A stretch of 64,000 bases of DNA from Inquilinus limosus DSM 16000 (GCF_000423185.1 NZ_AUHM01000001.1:682001-746000), one strand, 5' to 3'; counted from the stretch's first letter, positions 39,326-48,164 are shown. Notes: generated from the letters alone by a model not told the origin. Made by a program: numbers and translations.

Positions 39326-40192
39326 ATGGTTCGTGGTCTGGGAAGAACACTGCTGCGCGCCATCGCCGCGATCACCATCGGCTTCGCGACGACGGCCGCC
39401 CAGGCGGCCGAGGTCTGGCAGACCCTGCCGGAGCCGCCGCCGATGCCGAAGCCGGCCGAGAGCGGCATGGCCCCGGTCAACGACATCCAGATGTACTATG
39501 CCGTGTTCGGCACGGGCCGGCCGGTGCTCCTGCTGCACGGCGGCCTGTCCAGCTCCGACTACTGGGGCGGCCTGGTGCCGGCGCTCACCGCCCAGGGCTT
39601 CCGGGTGATCGTGGCGGACAGCCGCGGTCACGGCCGCAGCACCCGCTCGGCCCAGCCCTACAGCTACGACCTGATGGCGTCGGACGTGCTGGCGCTGCTC
39701 GACCACCTGAAGATCCAGAAGGCCGACCTGGTCGGCTGGAGCGACGGCGGCATCATCGGCCTCGACATCGCGATCCATCATCCGGAGCGGCTGAACCGCC
39801 TCTACGCCTACGGCGCCAACTCCGACCTGAGCGGCCTGAAGCCGGATTTCGACAAGAACCCGATCTTCGCCGCCTTCATCGAGCGCGCCGGCGCGGAATA
39901 CCGGAAGCTGTCCAAGACGCCGGACCAGTATGATGCCTTCCTGCAGCAGATCTCGCAGATGTGGGCGACGCAGCCGAACTTCACCGTCGACCAGCTGCGC
40001 GGCATCAAGGTGCGCACCGCGATCGCCGACGGCGAGCACGACGAGGGCATCAGGCGCGAGCACACCGAATATCTGGCCCGCACCATCCCCGGCGCGGAGC
40101 TGCACATCCTGCCGAACCTCAGCCATTTCGGCATGCTGCAGGACCCGAAGGCGTTCAATCAGTCGGTGCTGGACTTTCTCACCGCCCCGTGA
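39326..40192 (+). CDS. Exported alpha/beta hydrolase
   Basis: A 288-residue protein from ATG 39326 (GGGAG upstream) with a signal peptide (RTLLRAIAAITIGFATTAAQA). The oxyanion HGGLSSSDYW, nucleophile elbow GWSDGG (S139) and late histidine in NLSHFGML are visible, with an acidic residue in DGEHDE. It belongs to the broad esterase/epoxide-hydrolase-like group. Periplasmic location is unusual for this subgroup. Substrate unknown. Confidence 0.87.
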   Translation: MVRGLGRTLLRAIAAITIGFATTAAQAAEVWQTLPEPPPMPKPAESGMAPVNDIQMYYAVFGTGRPVLLLHGGLSSSDYWGGLVPALTAQGFRVIVADSRGHGRSTRSAQPYSYDLMASDVLALLDHLKIQKADLVGWSDGGIIGLDIAIHHPERLNRLYAYGANSDLSGLKPDFDKNPIFAAFIERAGAEYRKLSKTPDQYDAFLQQISQMWATQPNFTVDQLRGIKVRTAIADGEHDEGIRREHTEYLARTIPGAELHILPNLSHFGMLQDPKAFNQSVLDFLTAP

Positions 40193-40254
40193 GCCGCGCG
40201 GCGACGGCGGAGGGCGGCATTGCCGGGCGCCGGCGCCGGCTGATAGAAGGCGCC

Positions 40255-40539
40255 ATGGCCCGCCCGATCTTCACCTTCCCCGACGACGCCGCCTGGAACG
40301 ATGCGCGCCAGGCGGTCGAGTTCGGGGTCGAGATCGGCGACTATGCCGGCCGGGTGTTCCTGCCGGCGGCGGCGCTGCGGTCACTGCTCGGGCATCGCCC
40401 CACCCCGGCCGAGGCGGTCGAGATCTACCACCTCCACCGCGCCACGATCGAGCGCGCGGCGGAGCTGCGGATCGAGGAGCGACGGCTGGATCCCGACGCC
40501 AATGTGACGCTGGACGGGCGCGACTTGCGGCACGGCTGA
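40255..40539 (+). CDS. Small DUF1488-like protein
   Basis: A 94-residue soluble protein after AGAAGG. The pattern FTFPDDAAWNDARQAVEFGVEI ... FLPAAALRSLLG ... LDGRDL resembles DUF1488 family members, whose function is unknown. It lies 62 bases after the hydrolase on the same strand. Confidence 0.6.
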   Translation: MARPIFTFPDDAAWNDARQAVEFGVEIGDYAGRVFLPAAALRSLLGHRPTPAEAVEIYHLHRATIERAAELRIEERRLDPDANVTLDGRDLRHG

Positions 40540-40554
40540 GGACAGCCGCTCCTC

Positions 40555-41067
40555 TCAGGGCCTGAGCGGAGGGTCGAAAGCCGGCATCCGGAAGCCGGCG
40601 CCCCACACGACGGTGTAGCCGGATTCCATAAGGCAGACCTGGATCCTCGTTCGAGCGTCAATTCCCGGATTCGTTGCCATGGTCTCGGCCAGCCCGTTGA
40701 AGCCGGCCGCCGCCCCCACCAGCGCGCCCATACCGGTCGCATTCCTGACATTGCCGTGGAAGAGCGTCGCACCGCCGCCTCCGACCGCCGCCCCTGTCGA
40801 CACCGCCGACACCGCCGCCAGGACGGCCAGCCCCTCATTCGGACCGGATGGTCGCTCCGCAGCCTCGTCCTGGCAGAGTTTCAAATCCTCCTCATAGCGG
40901 ATGCCGCCGTCTCGCGAGGCCAGCGGGTCGATGTCGGGCCGGATGTCGTAGACGCTGCAGGCGGAGAGAAGGAATGAGGCAATCGCCAGGGCCGGAGCGA
41001 GGGAGAGCGGAGGCCGCAGCCCGCCTGGGTCAGATCGTGCCGGTGCGGCCTGGTTTCGTGCATTCAT
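40555..41067 (-). CDS. Glycine-zipper lipoprotein, unknown function
   Basis: 170 residues from ATG 41067 with GAGG upstream. Lipobox LLSAC (C37). The middle contains a hydrophobic Gly/Ala-rich segment (LAVLAAVSAVSTGAAVGGGG ... GALVGAAAGFNGL) like glycine-zipper lipoproteins of the outer membrane. Two further cysteines (KLCQDE, VCLMESGY) could form a disulfide. Confidence 0.7.
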   Translation of the reverse strand: MNARNQAAPARSDPGGLRPPLSLAPALAIASFLLSACSVYDIRPDIDPLASRDGGIRYEEDLKLCQDEAAERPSGPNEGLAVLAAVSAVSTGAAVGGGGATLFHGNVRNATGMGALVGAAAGFNGLAETMATNPGIDARTRIQVCLMESGYTVVWGAGFRMPAFDPPLRP

Positions 41068-41345
41068 GGATGGCCTCGCCGCTGGGTAACCTCGCCGATC
41101 TTCGTTATATATCAAAAATAGAAATTAACATAATGATACAATTTTTTATCCATATTCACCCGCGGCATGCCGACTCCGCCACGGATCTATATTGCGATTG
41201 GTTCTTACTTGCGATACCGAACGCCCATGGCCTGCAGTGACACGATTCAGCGGAACAGGAGTGGTCGCATCCCACCCGCTTCGACCGGCCGGGGCGGTGC
41301 GTCCCGGCGATCCCGCGGCCTCTTCGTCCGGATCGCGAGGCCGGC
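41068..41345. other. AT-rich divergent intergenic region before fhuF
   Basis: The part 41100-41165 is very AT-rich (for example TTATATATCAAAAATAG) and probably holds promoters of both the lipoprotein and fhuF. I could not match a Fur or Irr consensus with confidence. Confidence 0.5.
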
Positions 41346-42095
41346 GTGATCGAGATCCTGCGGCCGGTCTTCACCGGGGACCTGGCGCATTGCGGCGAGG
41401 CCGTGGTGCTGCCGGATGACGAGCGCCCCGCCCTTCCCGGCCCCAGCCTGCTCGACCCCGCGGTGATCGACCGGGTGCTCGACGACTATGCGGCCCGGTA
41501 TCCCGGGGCGGATCGGCGCGCCGTCGCCTCCTTCTGGTCGCAATGGTACTTCGCCCGGCTGCTGCCGCCGGTGATGGCGGCGAGCCTGCTGCTCGGCCGC
41601 CGCTTCCCGGTCGCGTTGGCGGAGGTCGCGGTGATCCGGGCGCCGGAAGGCCACCCAATCGCCTTCCGCATGGCGCATGAGGGCGAGCCCGATGAGGAGA
41701 CGGACGTCTTCCGCCGGTTCGACCGGTTGATCGGCGGCCATGTCGAGCCCTTCATCGCCGCCTGGGCCCCGCACACGCGGGTGGCGCCGCGGCTCTACTG
41801 GAACAACGCGGCGGTCTATCTCGACTGGATCCTGGGCGAGATCGCGGCCCATCCGCTGGCCGGCGACAGTGGCCTGACGGCCGGGGCCGGCCGCCTGCTG
41901 TCCAGCCGAGAGCGGCCGGACGGCACGCCGAACCCGCTGTTCGACCCGATCCAGACGATCGAGGAGGCGGGCGAGGCCCGGCAGTGGCGCCGGCTGTGCT
42001 GCCTGCGCTACCGGTTGCCGGATATCCCGGAATGCGGCACCTGCCCGCATCTGCGGGCGCGGCTGCGCAAGGCTCCGGCGCCACAGGTTGCCTGA
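41346..42095 (+). CDS. fhuF: FhuF-like siderophore ferric-iron reductase
   Basis: A 249-residue protein whose C-terminus carries the FhuF [2Fe-2S] motif CC-x10-C-x2-C in RRLCCLRYRLPDIPECGTCP. The body (SFWSQWYFARLLPPVMAASLLLGR) also fits. FhuF reduces ferric siderophore in the cytoplasm to release Fe2+. No siderophore receptor or ABC genes are in the window, so it is an orphan reductase. Confidence 0.88.
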   Translation: MIEILRPVFTGDLAHCGEAVVLPDDERPALPGPSLLDPAVIDRVLDDYAARYPGADRRAVASFWSQWYFARLLPPVMAASLLLGRRFPVALAEVAVIRAPEGHPIAFRMAHEGEPDEETDVFRRFDRLIGGHVEPFIAAWAPHTRVAPRLYWNNAAVYLDWILGEIAAHPLAGDSGLTAGAGRLLSSRERPDGTPNPLFDPIQTIEEAGEARQWRRLCCLRYRLPDIPECGTCPHLRARLRKAPAPQVA

Positions 42096-42630
42096 GAGAT
42101 ACGGATGGTGAGCCGGGTGGAAGCTAAAGACTCTTGATGAATCAATAGATTACTATCTACAAACCTCAATCTTGGGCCTACGACAAGTCAATGGGTTGGA
42201 GGCGCATTTCCAAACCGGACCACCTATCGAGACCGTCGCCTCTCGCCTCTATCCGCCGCCTCCCCAACCGTGGCTGCGTTGTAATCCGGTCTGCAGATGC
42301 ATGCCGCACCTATTTTAGCTGCGCCCCAAGTCACTCCAGGTGCACCCAAATCAGCGCAGGTTCAAATCGGGGACCCGCAACCAATACGCTTTCGCACTCC
42401 GATGCACGATCATCGGACCGATGGAACGGTCCTCAATGCGCGGTTACCGCCCCTGTCGCACGCTACTCACGCCGCAGACCACGCCGCGCTCATGGCGGCG
42501 GCAAGGGTACGATCACGATGCTGGACGACCGTCCATTGAGCTATGGTCCGAACACAGACAGCTTCGGCGTCCGGGTTTCGTGGCCCGGGGTTGTACGGCG
42601 TGGTGACAGCTCGTTCAGTGGCTGGCCACC
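42096..42630. other. 535-bp region with no convincing gene at the border of the Fnr block
   Basis: GC is lower than around it, especially 42110-42180. Short frames exist (for example 42297-42539, 80 codons) but lack ribosome-binding sites and family features. A T-arm-like GGTTCAAATC near 42360 has no matching stem. It may be decayed DNA. Confidence 0.5.
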
Positions 42631-42972
42631 TTATTCCTTCGCAAGGGCGCCTGATTCATCCATGACTTGCTGTCGGGCCAGCCGCTCCAGCGCATCTATC
42701 TTGCGGCCCAGGCGGTGCGCCGAGAGGCTGACACCATGGGCTGCCAGATCGTGCCGGACCTTGCGAGCGATCGCCGAACCCTGTCTCTGCTCGACACCCT
42801 CGGCGACAAGATCTGCCGCATAGGCGTCGGCGACAGCCCCCGCGAACCCGATCAGCTCGGCTGCCCAGAAACCCAGCAGCCGATCACGGCGTGTCCGGAT
42901 ACGGAACGCCGTCTCTTGATCGTGCTGGAAAGCAGCCTCGATCGCCCTTTCCCTCGAATCCAGGGATGTCAT
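42631..42972 (-). CDS. ATP synthase inhibitor zeta subunit-like protein (DUF1476)
   Basis: A 113-residue protein matching the alphaproteobacterial zeta inhibitor pattern: SLDSRERAIEAAFQHDQETAFRIRTRRDRLLGFWAAE and a long helical C-terminus (VRHDLAAHGVSLSAHRLGRKIDAL). Zeta blocks F1-ATPase so the enzyme cannot burn ATP. This copy differs from the usual one in AADLVAEGVEQRQGSAIA, so it is probably a second, stress-specific paralogue. It lies 30 bases downstream of the usp gene in the fnr-led operon. Confidence 0.82.
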   Translation of the reverse strand: MTSLDSRERAIEAAFQHDQETAFRIRTRRDRLLGFWAAELIGFAGAVADAYAADLVAEGVEQRQGSAIARKVRHDLAAHGVSLSAHRLGRKIDALERLARQQVMDESGALAKE

Positions 42973-43002
42973 GCTTCCTCCATTCGGTCTTGCGCCAGCC
43001 AG

Positions 43003-43863
43003 TCAGCTCGACCAGAGGACGAGCGTGCGCGGGTCCCGCATCACGTCGCGCGTCGTCCCACCAAAGATCCGCTCTCGCGTCCGATCATGCGAATAGGCGC
43101 CCATGACGAGCAGATCCGCACACGCCTCGTCCGCCGCCATCATCAATGTCTCACCAGTGGACAGGCCGATCGGCTTCCGAACTTCCACCTCCGCCTTGAG
43201 GCCATGGCTCGCGAGATAGGCCTGCACCGGCTCGAGCGGCGGGGTCGCACCATGCTCCTCGACCGCGAGCACAATGATCTTCCGGCACCCATCGAGAAGA
43301 GGCAGGGCACCCGTGACTGCCCTGGCCGCCTGGGGAGTGTCGTTCCAGGCGATCAGGGCCGACCCGCAGCGGTTCAGGATGGTTCGGCCGGGCACCAGAA
43401 GGACGGGGCGCCCGGTCATCAGCAGCGCCGCCTCGAAGATCCGGTCGGCGACCGAAGGACGGCCACGCTCGGCCTTCGCCACGACGATCAGGTCTGCGGC
43501 ACGGCCGGCCGGCCCGATCGCCTCGGCATAGGGTGTCGGGCACTCCGTCCAGCGGACGGGAGCTGGCTCCACCGGGTCGTGGCTGTGCCGACACCGGATC
43601 CGATCCTGTTCTCGCCACTGCTCGAACCAAGCCCGGGCGCGGTCGGCCGAGGCGCGCACCTCCTTGCTCAGCGCCTCGGCGAAGTCCTCCGTCCATCCCG
43701 GCGCGAAGATCTCGCCGAGGAAGCGGTCAGACATGTCCGCCGGCCGGCAGAAGTAAAGGCACTCGAGCTCCGCCTTCTGCCGACGGGCGATCATCGCCGC
43801 GATATCCAGCATGTCGTCCCGCGGGGTACCCGCGAAGGGAGTCAGGATCCGACGGATCGACAT
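43003..43863 (-). CDS. Universal stress protein, tandem-type
   Basis: A 286-residue protein from ATG 43863. Starts RRILTPFAGTPRDDMLDIAA; the C-terminal Usp half has the ATP-binding pattern LLVMGAYSHDRTRERIFGGTTRDVM. Double-length Usps are common in low-oxygen regulons. Its first codons overlap the end of the fnr gene by 22 bases, so the two are translationally coupled. A close relative is encoded at 47210-48058. Confidence 0.9.
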   Translation of the reverse strand: MSIRRILTPFAGTPRDDMLDIAAMIARRQKAELECLYFCRPADMSDRFLGEIFAPGWTEDFAEALSKEVRASADRARAWFEQWREQDRIRCRHSHDPVEPAPVRWTECPTPYAEAIGPAGRAADLIVVAKAERGRPSVADRIFEAALLMTGRPVLLVPGRTILNRCGSALIAWNDTPQAARAVTGALPLLDGCRKIIVLAVEEHGATPPLEPVQAYLASHGLKAEVEVRKPIGLSTGETLMMAADEACADLLVMGAYSHDRTRERIFGGTTRDVMRDPRTLVLWSS

Positions 43864-44636
43864 CTCAGATCTCCTTCTTTCGGGCGAACCGTGGAGGCCT
43901 CGTCGTCGCCTTGGGCGAGCTCCTCCAATCGGCCCATCGCTTCGAGCGTGATCTCGTGCCGGCCGCGAACAGCGATCAGCCCTTGATCCTTCAATCGGCC
44001 GAACGTCCGGCTGACCGTCTCCAGGGTCAGGCCGAGATAGTCGGCGATCTCCGCCCGGGTCATCGGCAACTGCACGGGATTGCCCGGAAGACCGAGACGG
44101 CAAGCCCGGTCGCTGAGCTGCAGCAAGAATCCCGCCAAGCGCTCCAGCGCGGACTTCTGGCCGAGTGACAGCATGTGCTCCTGCGCTGCGGCCAGATCTC
44201 CGATCAGACGCTCGCGAAGGGCTGTCTCCACGGCCGGGAGACGCCCCAGCAATGCCTCGAAGCGGGCGCGCTCAAAGCGGCACAGCCGCGCTTCGCCGAT
44301 CGCGTCGACGCTGTAGGGATAGGCGCCCTGGACGGGGAGCCCGAAAAAATCACCGCTGAGAAGAAAGCCGACGATCTGCTGCCGGCCGTCCGGCAGCGCC
44401 TTCACCAGCTTCGCCGCGCCGGACACGATGTTGAAGGTGTGGTCCGCCGGATCGCCCTCGGTGACGACGCGCTGGTGCGGACGCAGCCGGACCGTTTCGG
44501 CGATGTCGGCGAACTCCGTCAGGTGTTCTTCCGAAACGCTGCTGCAGAGGCTTCGGCAGCGCGCCTCGCAGTTGCGACAGTCGTCGAGCGCCGATCGCGT
44601 CGCCGGAACCAGAAGCCTCAGTACGCCGGCTACCAT
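43842..44636 (-). CDS. fnr: Fnr/Crp family oxygen-responsive transcription regulator
   Basis: 264 residues if translation begins at ATG 44636, which has GGGGAG six bases upstream and places the cysteine cluster CRNCEARCRSLC at residues 20-31, as in Fnr; an ATG at 44681 is also open. An inner cysteine (EARLCRF) stands where Fnr has its fourth cluster ligand. The helix-turn-helix ends ETVSRTFGRLK with the E..SR residues that read TTGAT. It should bind TTGATN4ATCAA when its [4Fe-4S] cluster is intact, that is, without oxygen. A perfect site (44703-44716) lies in its own promoter and eight more complete ones lie downstream in the window. Confidence 0.92.
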   Translation of the reverse strand: MVAGVLRLLVPATRSALDDCRNCEARCRSLCSSVSEEHLTEFADIAETVRLRPHQRVVTEGDPADHTFNIVSGAAKLVKALPDGRQQIVGFLLSGDFFGLPVQGAYPYSVDAIGEARLCRFERARFEALLGRLPAVETALRERLIGDLAAAQEHMLSLGQKSALERLAGFLLQLSDRACRLGLPGNPVQLPMTRAEIADYLGLTLETVSRTFGRLKDQGLIAVRGRHEITLEAMGRLEELAQGDDEASTVRPKEGDLRCRSVGS

Positions 44637-44702
44637 CGACCGCTCCCCGATGAGTGCCATCTCTTGCCATTGGCAATTCATCACCGGGTCGCCCCCGCGA
44701 CT

Positions 44703-44716
44703 TTGATCTAGATCAA
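44703..44716. promoter_or_regulatory. Fnr box (TTGATCTAGATCAA), fnr promoter
   Basis: A perfect 14-bp palindrome, 73 bases from box centre to the fnr start, between fnr and the upstream beta-CASP gene. It points to autoregulation. Confidence 0.9.
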
Positions 44717-46306
44717 TCAGCTCTCGTCCAAGGCGTGGCGGAGATGTCGCAGGATCGCACTCCGAGCGCGGTTGTGGCCGGCGGCTTCGAGCCGAGCGTC
44801 GATGTCGAGCAGAAGCCGAGCCCGTTCGTTGTGCCAGTCGAGGGCCGCGACCGCCTCCGGCAGGATGCGCGGCCTCTGCGGCATCGGGATGAGTTCGGGC
44901 CCGCCGCCTCGAAGCGTGTAGCCGTCGTCGAGCTGCGGCACGATCACCGCCGGCGCGGGATCGAAGCTCTTGACCACCCGTTCCCGCAGCGCCCCGAGCG
45001 CCGGCCGCTCGCCATGCACGAGGAACACGGCGCCGCGGATCGGCCCGCGATCGGCGATCCAGCGCGCGAGCTCCGGCCCGTCGGCATGTCCGGAATAGTC
45101 CTCGATCATCCGGATCCGCGCGCGGACCTGCAGCTCCTCGCCCTGGATGCGCACGGCCTTGGCTCCGTCCTGCAGCAGCCGACCGAGCGTGCCCTGAGCC
45201 TGGAACCCGGTCAGCAGGACGGTGGCGGCGGGATTCCAGAGATGATGCTTCAGGTGATGCCGAATGCGGCCCGCATCGCACATTCCGCTCGCGGCGATGA
45301 CGATCCTGAACCCGTCCACGCCATTGATCGCCCGGCTCTGGTCCGGCGTCTCGGCGAAATGGATCTGCTTCGATCGCAGCGCCCGGGCGAAGTCCGGACC
45401 GTCTTCCAGCGCCTTGTGGTTCTGCAGGAACACGTCGGTGGCCCGGATGGCGAGCGGCGAGTCGACATAGATCGGTGACGTCGGCACGACGCCCTCGCCC
45501 ATCAGCCGCACGAGATCGAGGATGAGCTCCTGGGTCCGCTCCACCGCGAAGGCGGGGATGATCAGCACGCCCTGGGGCGTCATGGCCTCCCGGATTTCGG
45601 CCGCAAGGTGGGCCCGCCGCATCTCGGGCGTGATCTCCGGTCGGTCCACGTCGCCATAGGTCGCCTCGCAGATCAGGACGTCGACGTCTGTCGGCGCCCG
45701 AGCGTCGGGCTGGAGCATCTTGGCATCGGGTCCGAGATCGCCGGACACCAGGAGGCGAAGGGGCCTGCCCTCCTCGCCCGCGAGCTCGATCTCGATCGAC
45801 GCCGATCCCAGGATGTGCCCCGCATTCCAGTAGCGAACACGGATGCCGGGCAGCGGCTCGAACCACGTCTCGTAGCCGACCGTGCGGAAGGCCGCGAGGG
45901 TCGTTTCCGCATCCGCCACGGTGTAGATCGGCGTCACCTTCGCCCGGCCCCGGCGCTGGTTCCGCTGGTTCAGCGTGAGCACCTCCGACTCCTGGATATG
46001 GCCCGCATCAGGCAGCATCACGCCGCAGAGATCGATCGTGCCGGACGTGGCGTAGACCGGTCCGCGGAAGCCGTCGTGGACGAGCTTCGGCATCAGGCCG
46101 CTGTGATCGATATGGGCATGGGTCAGCAGCACGCAGTCGATCTGGTCCGGCCGGAAGGGAAAGGGGATGTAGTTGAGCCCTTTGAGCGTCTTCGTCCCCT
46201 GAAACAACCCGCAGTCGATCAGGATTCGGCCGCCGTCGGCCTCGAGCAGGAGGCAGGAACCGGTGACGGTACCGGCCGCGCCGTGGAAATGCAGGGCAGG
46301 TGTCAT
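44717..46306 (-). CDS. Metallo-beta-lactamase fold beta-CASP exonuclease-like protein
   Basis: A 529-residue protein of the CPSF/beta-CASP group. Zinc motif LTHAHIDHSG, GDLGPD, the later histidine in GHILGSASIEI, and the beta-CASP and C-terminal motifs (IPAFAVERTQELI, ASGMCDAGRIRHHL, DYSGHADGPEL). Such proteins are RNA nucleases or putative mRNA decay factors. GAGG lies before ATG 46306. It follows the BON gene by 80 bases and is probably driven from the same Fnr box. Confidence 0.9.
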   Translation of the reverse strand: MTPALHFHGAAGTVTGSCLLLEADGGRILIDCGLFQGTKTLKGLNYIPFPFRPDQIDCVLLTHAHIDHSGLMPKLVHDGFRGPVYATSGTIDLCGVMLPDAGHIQESEVLTLNQRNQRRGRAKVTPIYTVADAETTLAAFRTVGYETWFEPLPGIRVRYWNAGHILGSASIEIELAGEEGRPLRLLVSGDLGPDAKMLQPDARAPTDVDVLICEATYGDVDRPEITPEMRRAHLAAEIREAMTPQGVLIIPAFAVERTQELILDLVRLMGEGVVPTSPIYVDSPLAIRATDVFLQNHKALEDGPDFARALRSKQIHFAETPDQSRAINGVDGFRIVIAASGMCDAGRIRHHLKHHLWNPAATVLLTGFQAQGTLGRLLQDGAKAVRIQGEELQVRARIRMIEDYSGHADGPELARWIADRGPIRGAVFLVHGERPALGALRERVVKSFDPAPAVIVPQLDDGYTLRGGGPELIPMPQRPRILPEAVAALDWHNERARLLLDIDARLEAAGHNRARSAILRHLRHALDES

Positions 46307-46386
46307 CAGGAGCCTCGTCAAGGGTGCACGGCGCGCCGACCGCCATCGATGCCGTCGGCGCACCGCGGTTGCCGTCGAACGACCGG

Positions 46387-47040
46387 CTAGCCAACCAGCA
46401 GATGATCCTCGACCGCGGTGACCCCGGGGGCGGACCAGGCTGCCCGCTCCGCCGTGTTGCGCTCTGACCAGTTCCGCACCCGGCCGTTCAGGGTGATGGT
46501 GCCGTCCACAGCCGATACCCGGATCTCGCCGGCATCGAGAACGGCATTCCGCCGGAACGCATCCTCGATCTTCTGCTTGACGTCCGCGGCGCGGACCGCC
46601 GGCTCGACCTTGATCAGGTTCATCAGGCCCACGACACCGCTCAGCTTCTGAATGTCGGCCGCCGCCGCGCCACGCTGATAGTCCCAGTCGACGGTGCCGG
46701 TGAGGGTCACCCATCCCTTCTCCACCTTCACCGAGATGCGTCCGGGCGGCACCGACACATCCCATTGCAGGATGCGCACGGCTCGCTCGGCGATCTCGTC
46801 ATCCTTCGTCTTCTTGGCGTAGGGCGGGCGCACCTCGATCTCCTCGGCGATGCCCCGCACGCCGGTCACGCGCTGGGCCGCCCGCTCGGCCGCCAGCTTC
46901 TCCGCATAGGTCGATACATGTCCGGTGAGCGTCACCACGCCGTTATCCGCGGCGACACCGATATGGGTGGCGTCGAAGGTGGGATCCCACGCCAGCTCAT
47001 TCAGCACGTTGCGCCGAAGGTCCTCGTTCTTGCCGGTCAT
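46387..47040 (-). CDS. Triple BON-domain protein
   Basis: 217 residues with a GGAGG site before ATG 47040. Three BON repeats, each with the VxLxGxVxxxxxxxxA pattern: GVVTLTGHVSTYAEKLAAERA, GWVTLTGTVDWDYQRGAA, GTITLNGRVRNWSERNTAERA. No signal peptide, so it probably acts in the cytoplasm. An Fnr box (47101-47114) lies 67 bases upstream. Confidence 0.9.
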   Translation of the reverse strand: MTGKNEDLRRNVLNELAWDPTFDATHIGVAADNGVVTLTGHVSTYAEKLAAERAAQRVTGVRGIAEEIEVRPPYAKKTKDDEIAERAVRILQWDVSVPPGRISVKVEKGWVTLTGTVDWDYQRGAAAADIQKLSGVVGLMNLIKVEPAVRAADVKQKIEDAFRRNAVLDAGEIRVSAVDGTITLNGRVRNWSERNTAERAAWSAPGVTAVEDHLLVG

Positions 47041-47100
47041 CACCAGCCTCCGTTGTAAGGGTTGACGGACAATGCCTAACGCTGCTGCCGCGGATCGGCT

Positions 47101-47114
47101 TTGACCCAGATCAA
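47101..47114. promoter_or_regulatory. Fnr box (TTGACCCAGATCAA), BON gene promoter
   Basis: One mismatch to TTGATN4ATCAA (TTGAC). Centred 67 bases before the BON start. Confidence 0.75.
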
Positions 47115-47156
47115 CTCGGCCATCGGCTGTCTGGCTCCGGCGAGATCTCAGAACCA

Positions 47157-47189
47157 AAAGAGGCCCGCGCCGCCATCGGCGCGGGCCTG
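47157..47189 (-). terminator. Intrinsic terminator of the second usp gene
   Basis: A stem AGGCCCGCGCCG / CGGCGCGGGCCT (47161-47172 with 47177-47188) with a short loop, followed on the minus strand by CTCTTTTGG, 22 bases after the usp stop. Confidence 0.75.
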
Positions 47190-47209
47190 TGTCCCGGAAT
47201 CCCAGTGGC

Positions 47210-48058
47210 TCAATGGGCCAAGAGGACGCCGATACGCGCCTGCTCGACCACGTCGCGCGTGGTGCCGCCGAGGATCGCTTCCCTGACCCGGCTGTGGGTG
47301 TAGGCGCCCATGACCAGGAGTCCGGCCTGCATGCGATCCACCTCGTCGAGCAGCACCTGCCCGACGGTGCGGTTCTCGAGAGGTTTGGCCTCGGTCTCGA
47401 CCAGGATGCCGTGCCGCTGGAAATAGGCCCGCATCGGATCGAGCGTCACCTCTTGGCCCGCCTCGTCCAGGACGGTGACCAGCTTGATCCACTTGCGGTC
47501 GCGCAACAGCGGCAGCGCCCCCGCCACTGCGCGCGCCGACTGGACGCTGTCGTTCCAGGCAATGAGGACGGTGTCGGTGCGGCTGAGGAACGGTGTGTCC
47601 GGCACCATCAGCACCGGCCGCCCGGACGCCAGAAGTGCATCCTTGAAGATCTCCCGCGACCAGGCCGTCGCGGTGTTCTCCGGACCGCGGGTGATGATGA
47701 GATCGGACACCCGGCAGGCGGCGCCGATCACGTCGCTGTTGACGCCAGTCTCGTCGCGCCAAGTGACGATCGGTGTATCGGATTCGCCGCCGACATGGTT
47801 GCGGTGGCGCCAGCCGTCGAAATAGCGGCGGGCGCCTCCGGCGGTCTCCTTCACCTGAGCCTCGATCTCGGCTTGGTATTGCCCGCTCCAGGCCCCGTAG
47901 TCGAACTCCCACTCCGGGAAATTGCCCACGATGGAGGGGCGCAGATACAACAGCTCGACCGCGGCGGCCTGCTCCCGCGCCATTGCGAGCGCCGCGTCGA
48001 GCAGGCTGTCGTCGTTGAGCTTGCCCGCCACGGGCACCAGAATCTTGCGGATCGGCAT
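47210..48058 (-). CDS. Universal stress protein, tandem-type
   Basis: A 282-residue Usp with CAGGAG before ATG 48058. Start MPIRKILVPVAGKLNDDSLL and the ATP motif LVMGAYTHSRVREAILGGTTRDVVEQ parallel the usp at 43003-43863, from which it differs through the middle. Fnr box at 48151-48164; own terminator at 47157-47189. Confidence 0.92.
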   Translation of the reverse strand: MPIRKILVPVAGKLNDDSLLDAALAMAREQAAAVELLYLRPSIVGNFPEWEFDYGAWSGQYQAEIEAQVKETAGGARRYFDGWRHRNHVGGESDTPIVTWRDETGVNSDVIGAACRVSDLIITRGPENTATAWSREIFKDALLASGRPVLMVPDTPFLSRTDTVLIAWNDSVQSARAVAGALPLLRDRKWIKLVTVLDEAGQEVTLDPMRAYFQRHGILVETEAKPLENRTVGQVLLDEVDRMQAGLLVMGAYTHSRVREAILGGTTRDVVEQARIGVLLAH

Positions 48059-48150
48059 GGCGATCTCCTGAGTTCCGACAGCGCCGCGCGGTCTCGGAAC
48101 ATCACCGCCGGTCGCAGGCGACATCCTGCGGCGGGTCCCGCCTCCTGGCT

Positions 48151-48164
48151 TTGAGGTGGATCAA
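48151..48164. promoter_or_regulatory. Fnr box (TTGAGGTGGATCAA), usp promoter
   Basis: TTGA and ATCAA half sites, one mismatch (TTGAG). Centred 99 bases before the usp start and overlapping the end of the Pat gene. Confidence 0.65.

Noticed and set aside
42134-42145. TTGATGAATCAA as another Fnr box
   Set aside because: Half sites are separated by two bases rather than four, so it does not fit the dimer spacing.
42355-42385. tRNA remnant (GGTTCAAATC T-arm)
   Set aside because: The stem bases on both sides do not pair and no anticodon or acceptor arm can be built.
42297-42539. 80-codon hypothetical gene
   Set aside because: No ribosome-binding site, no recognisable pattern, and overlapping frames are equally open.
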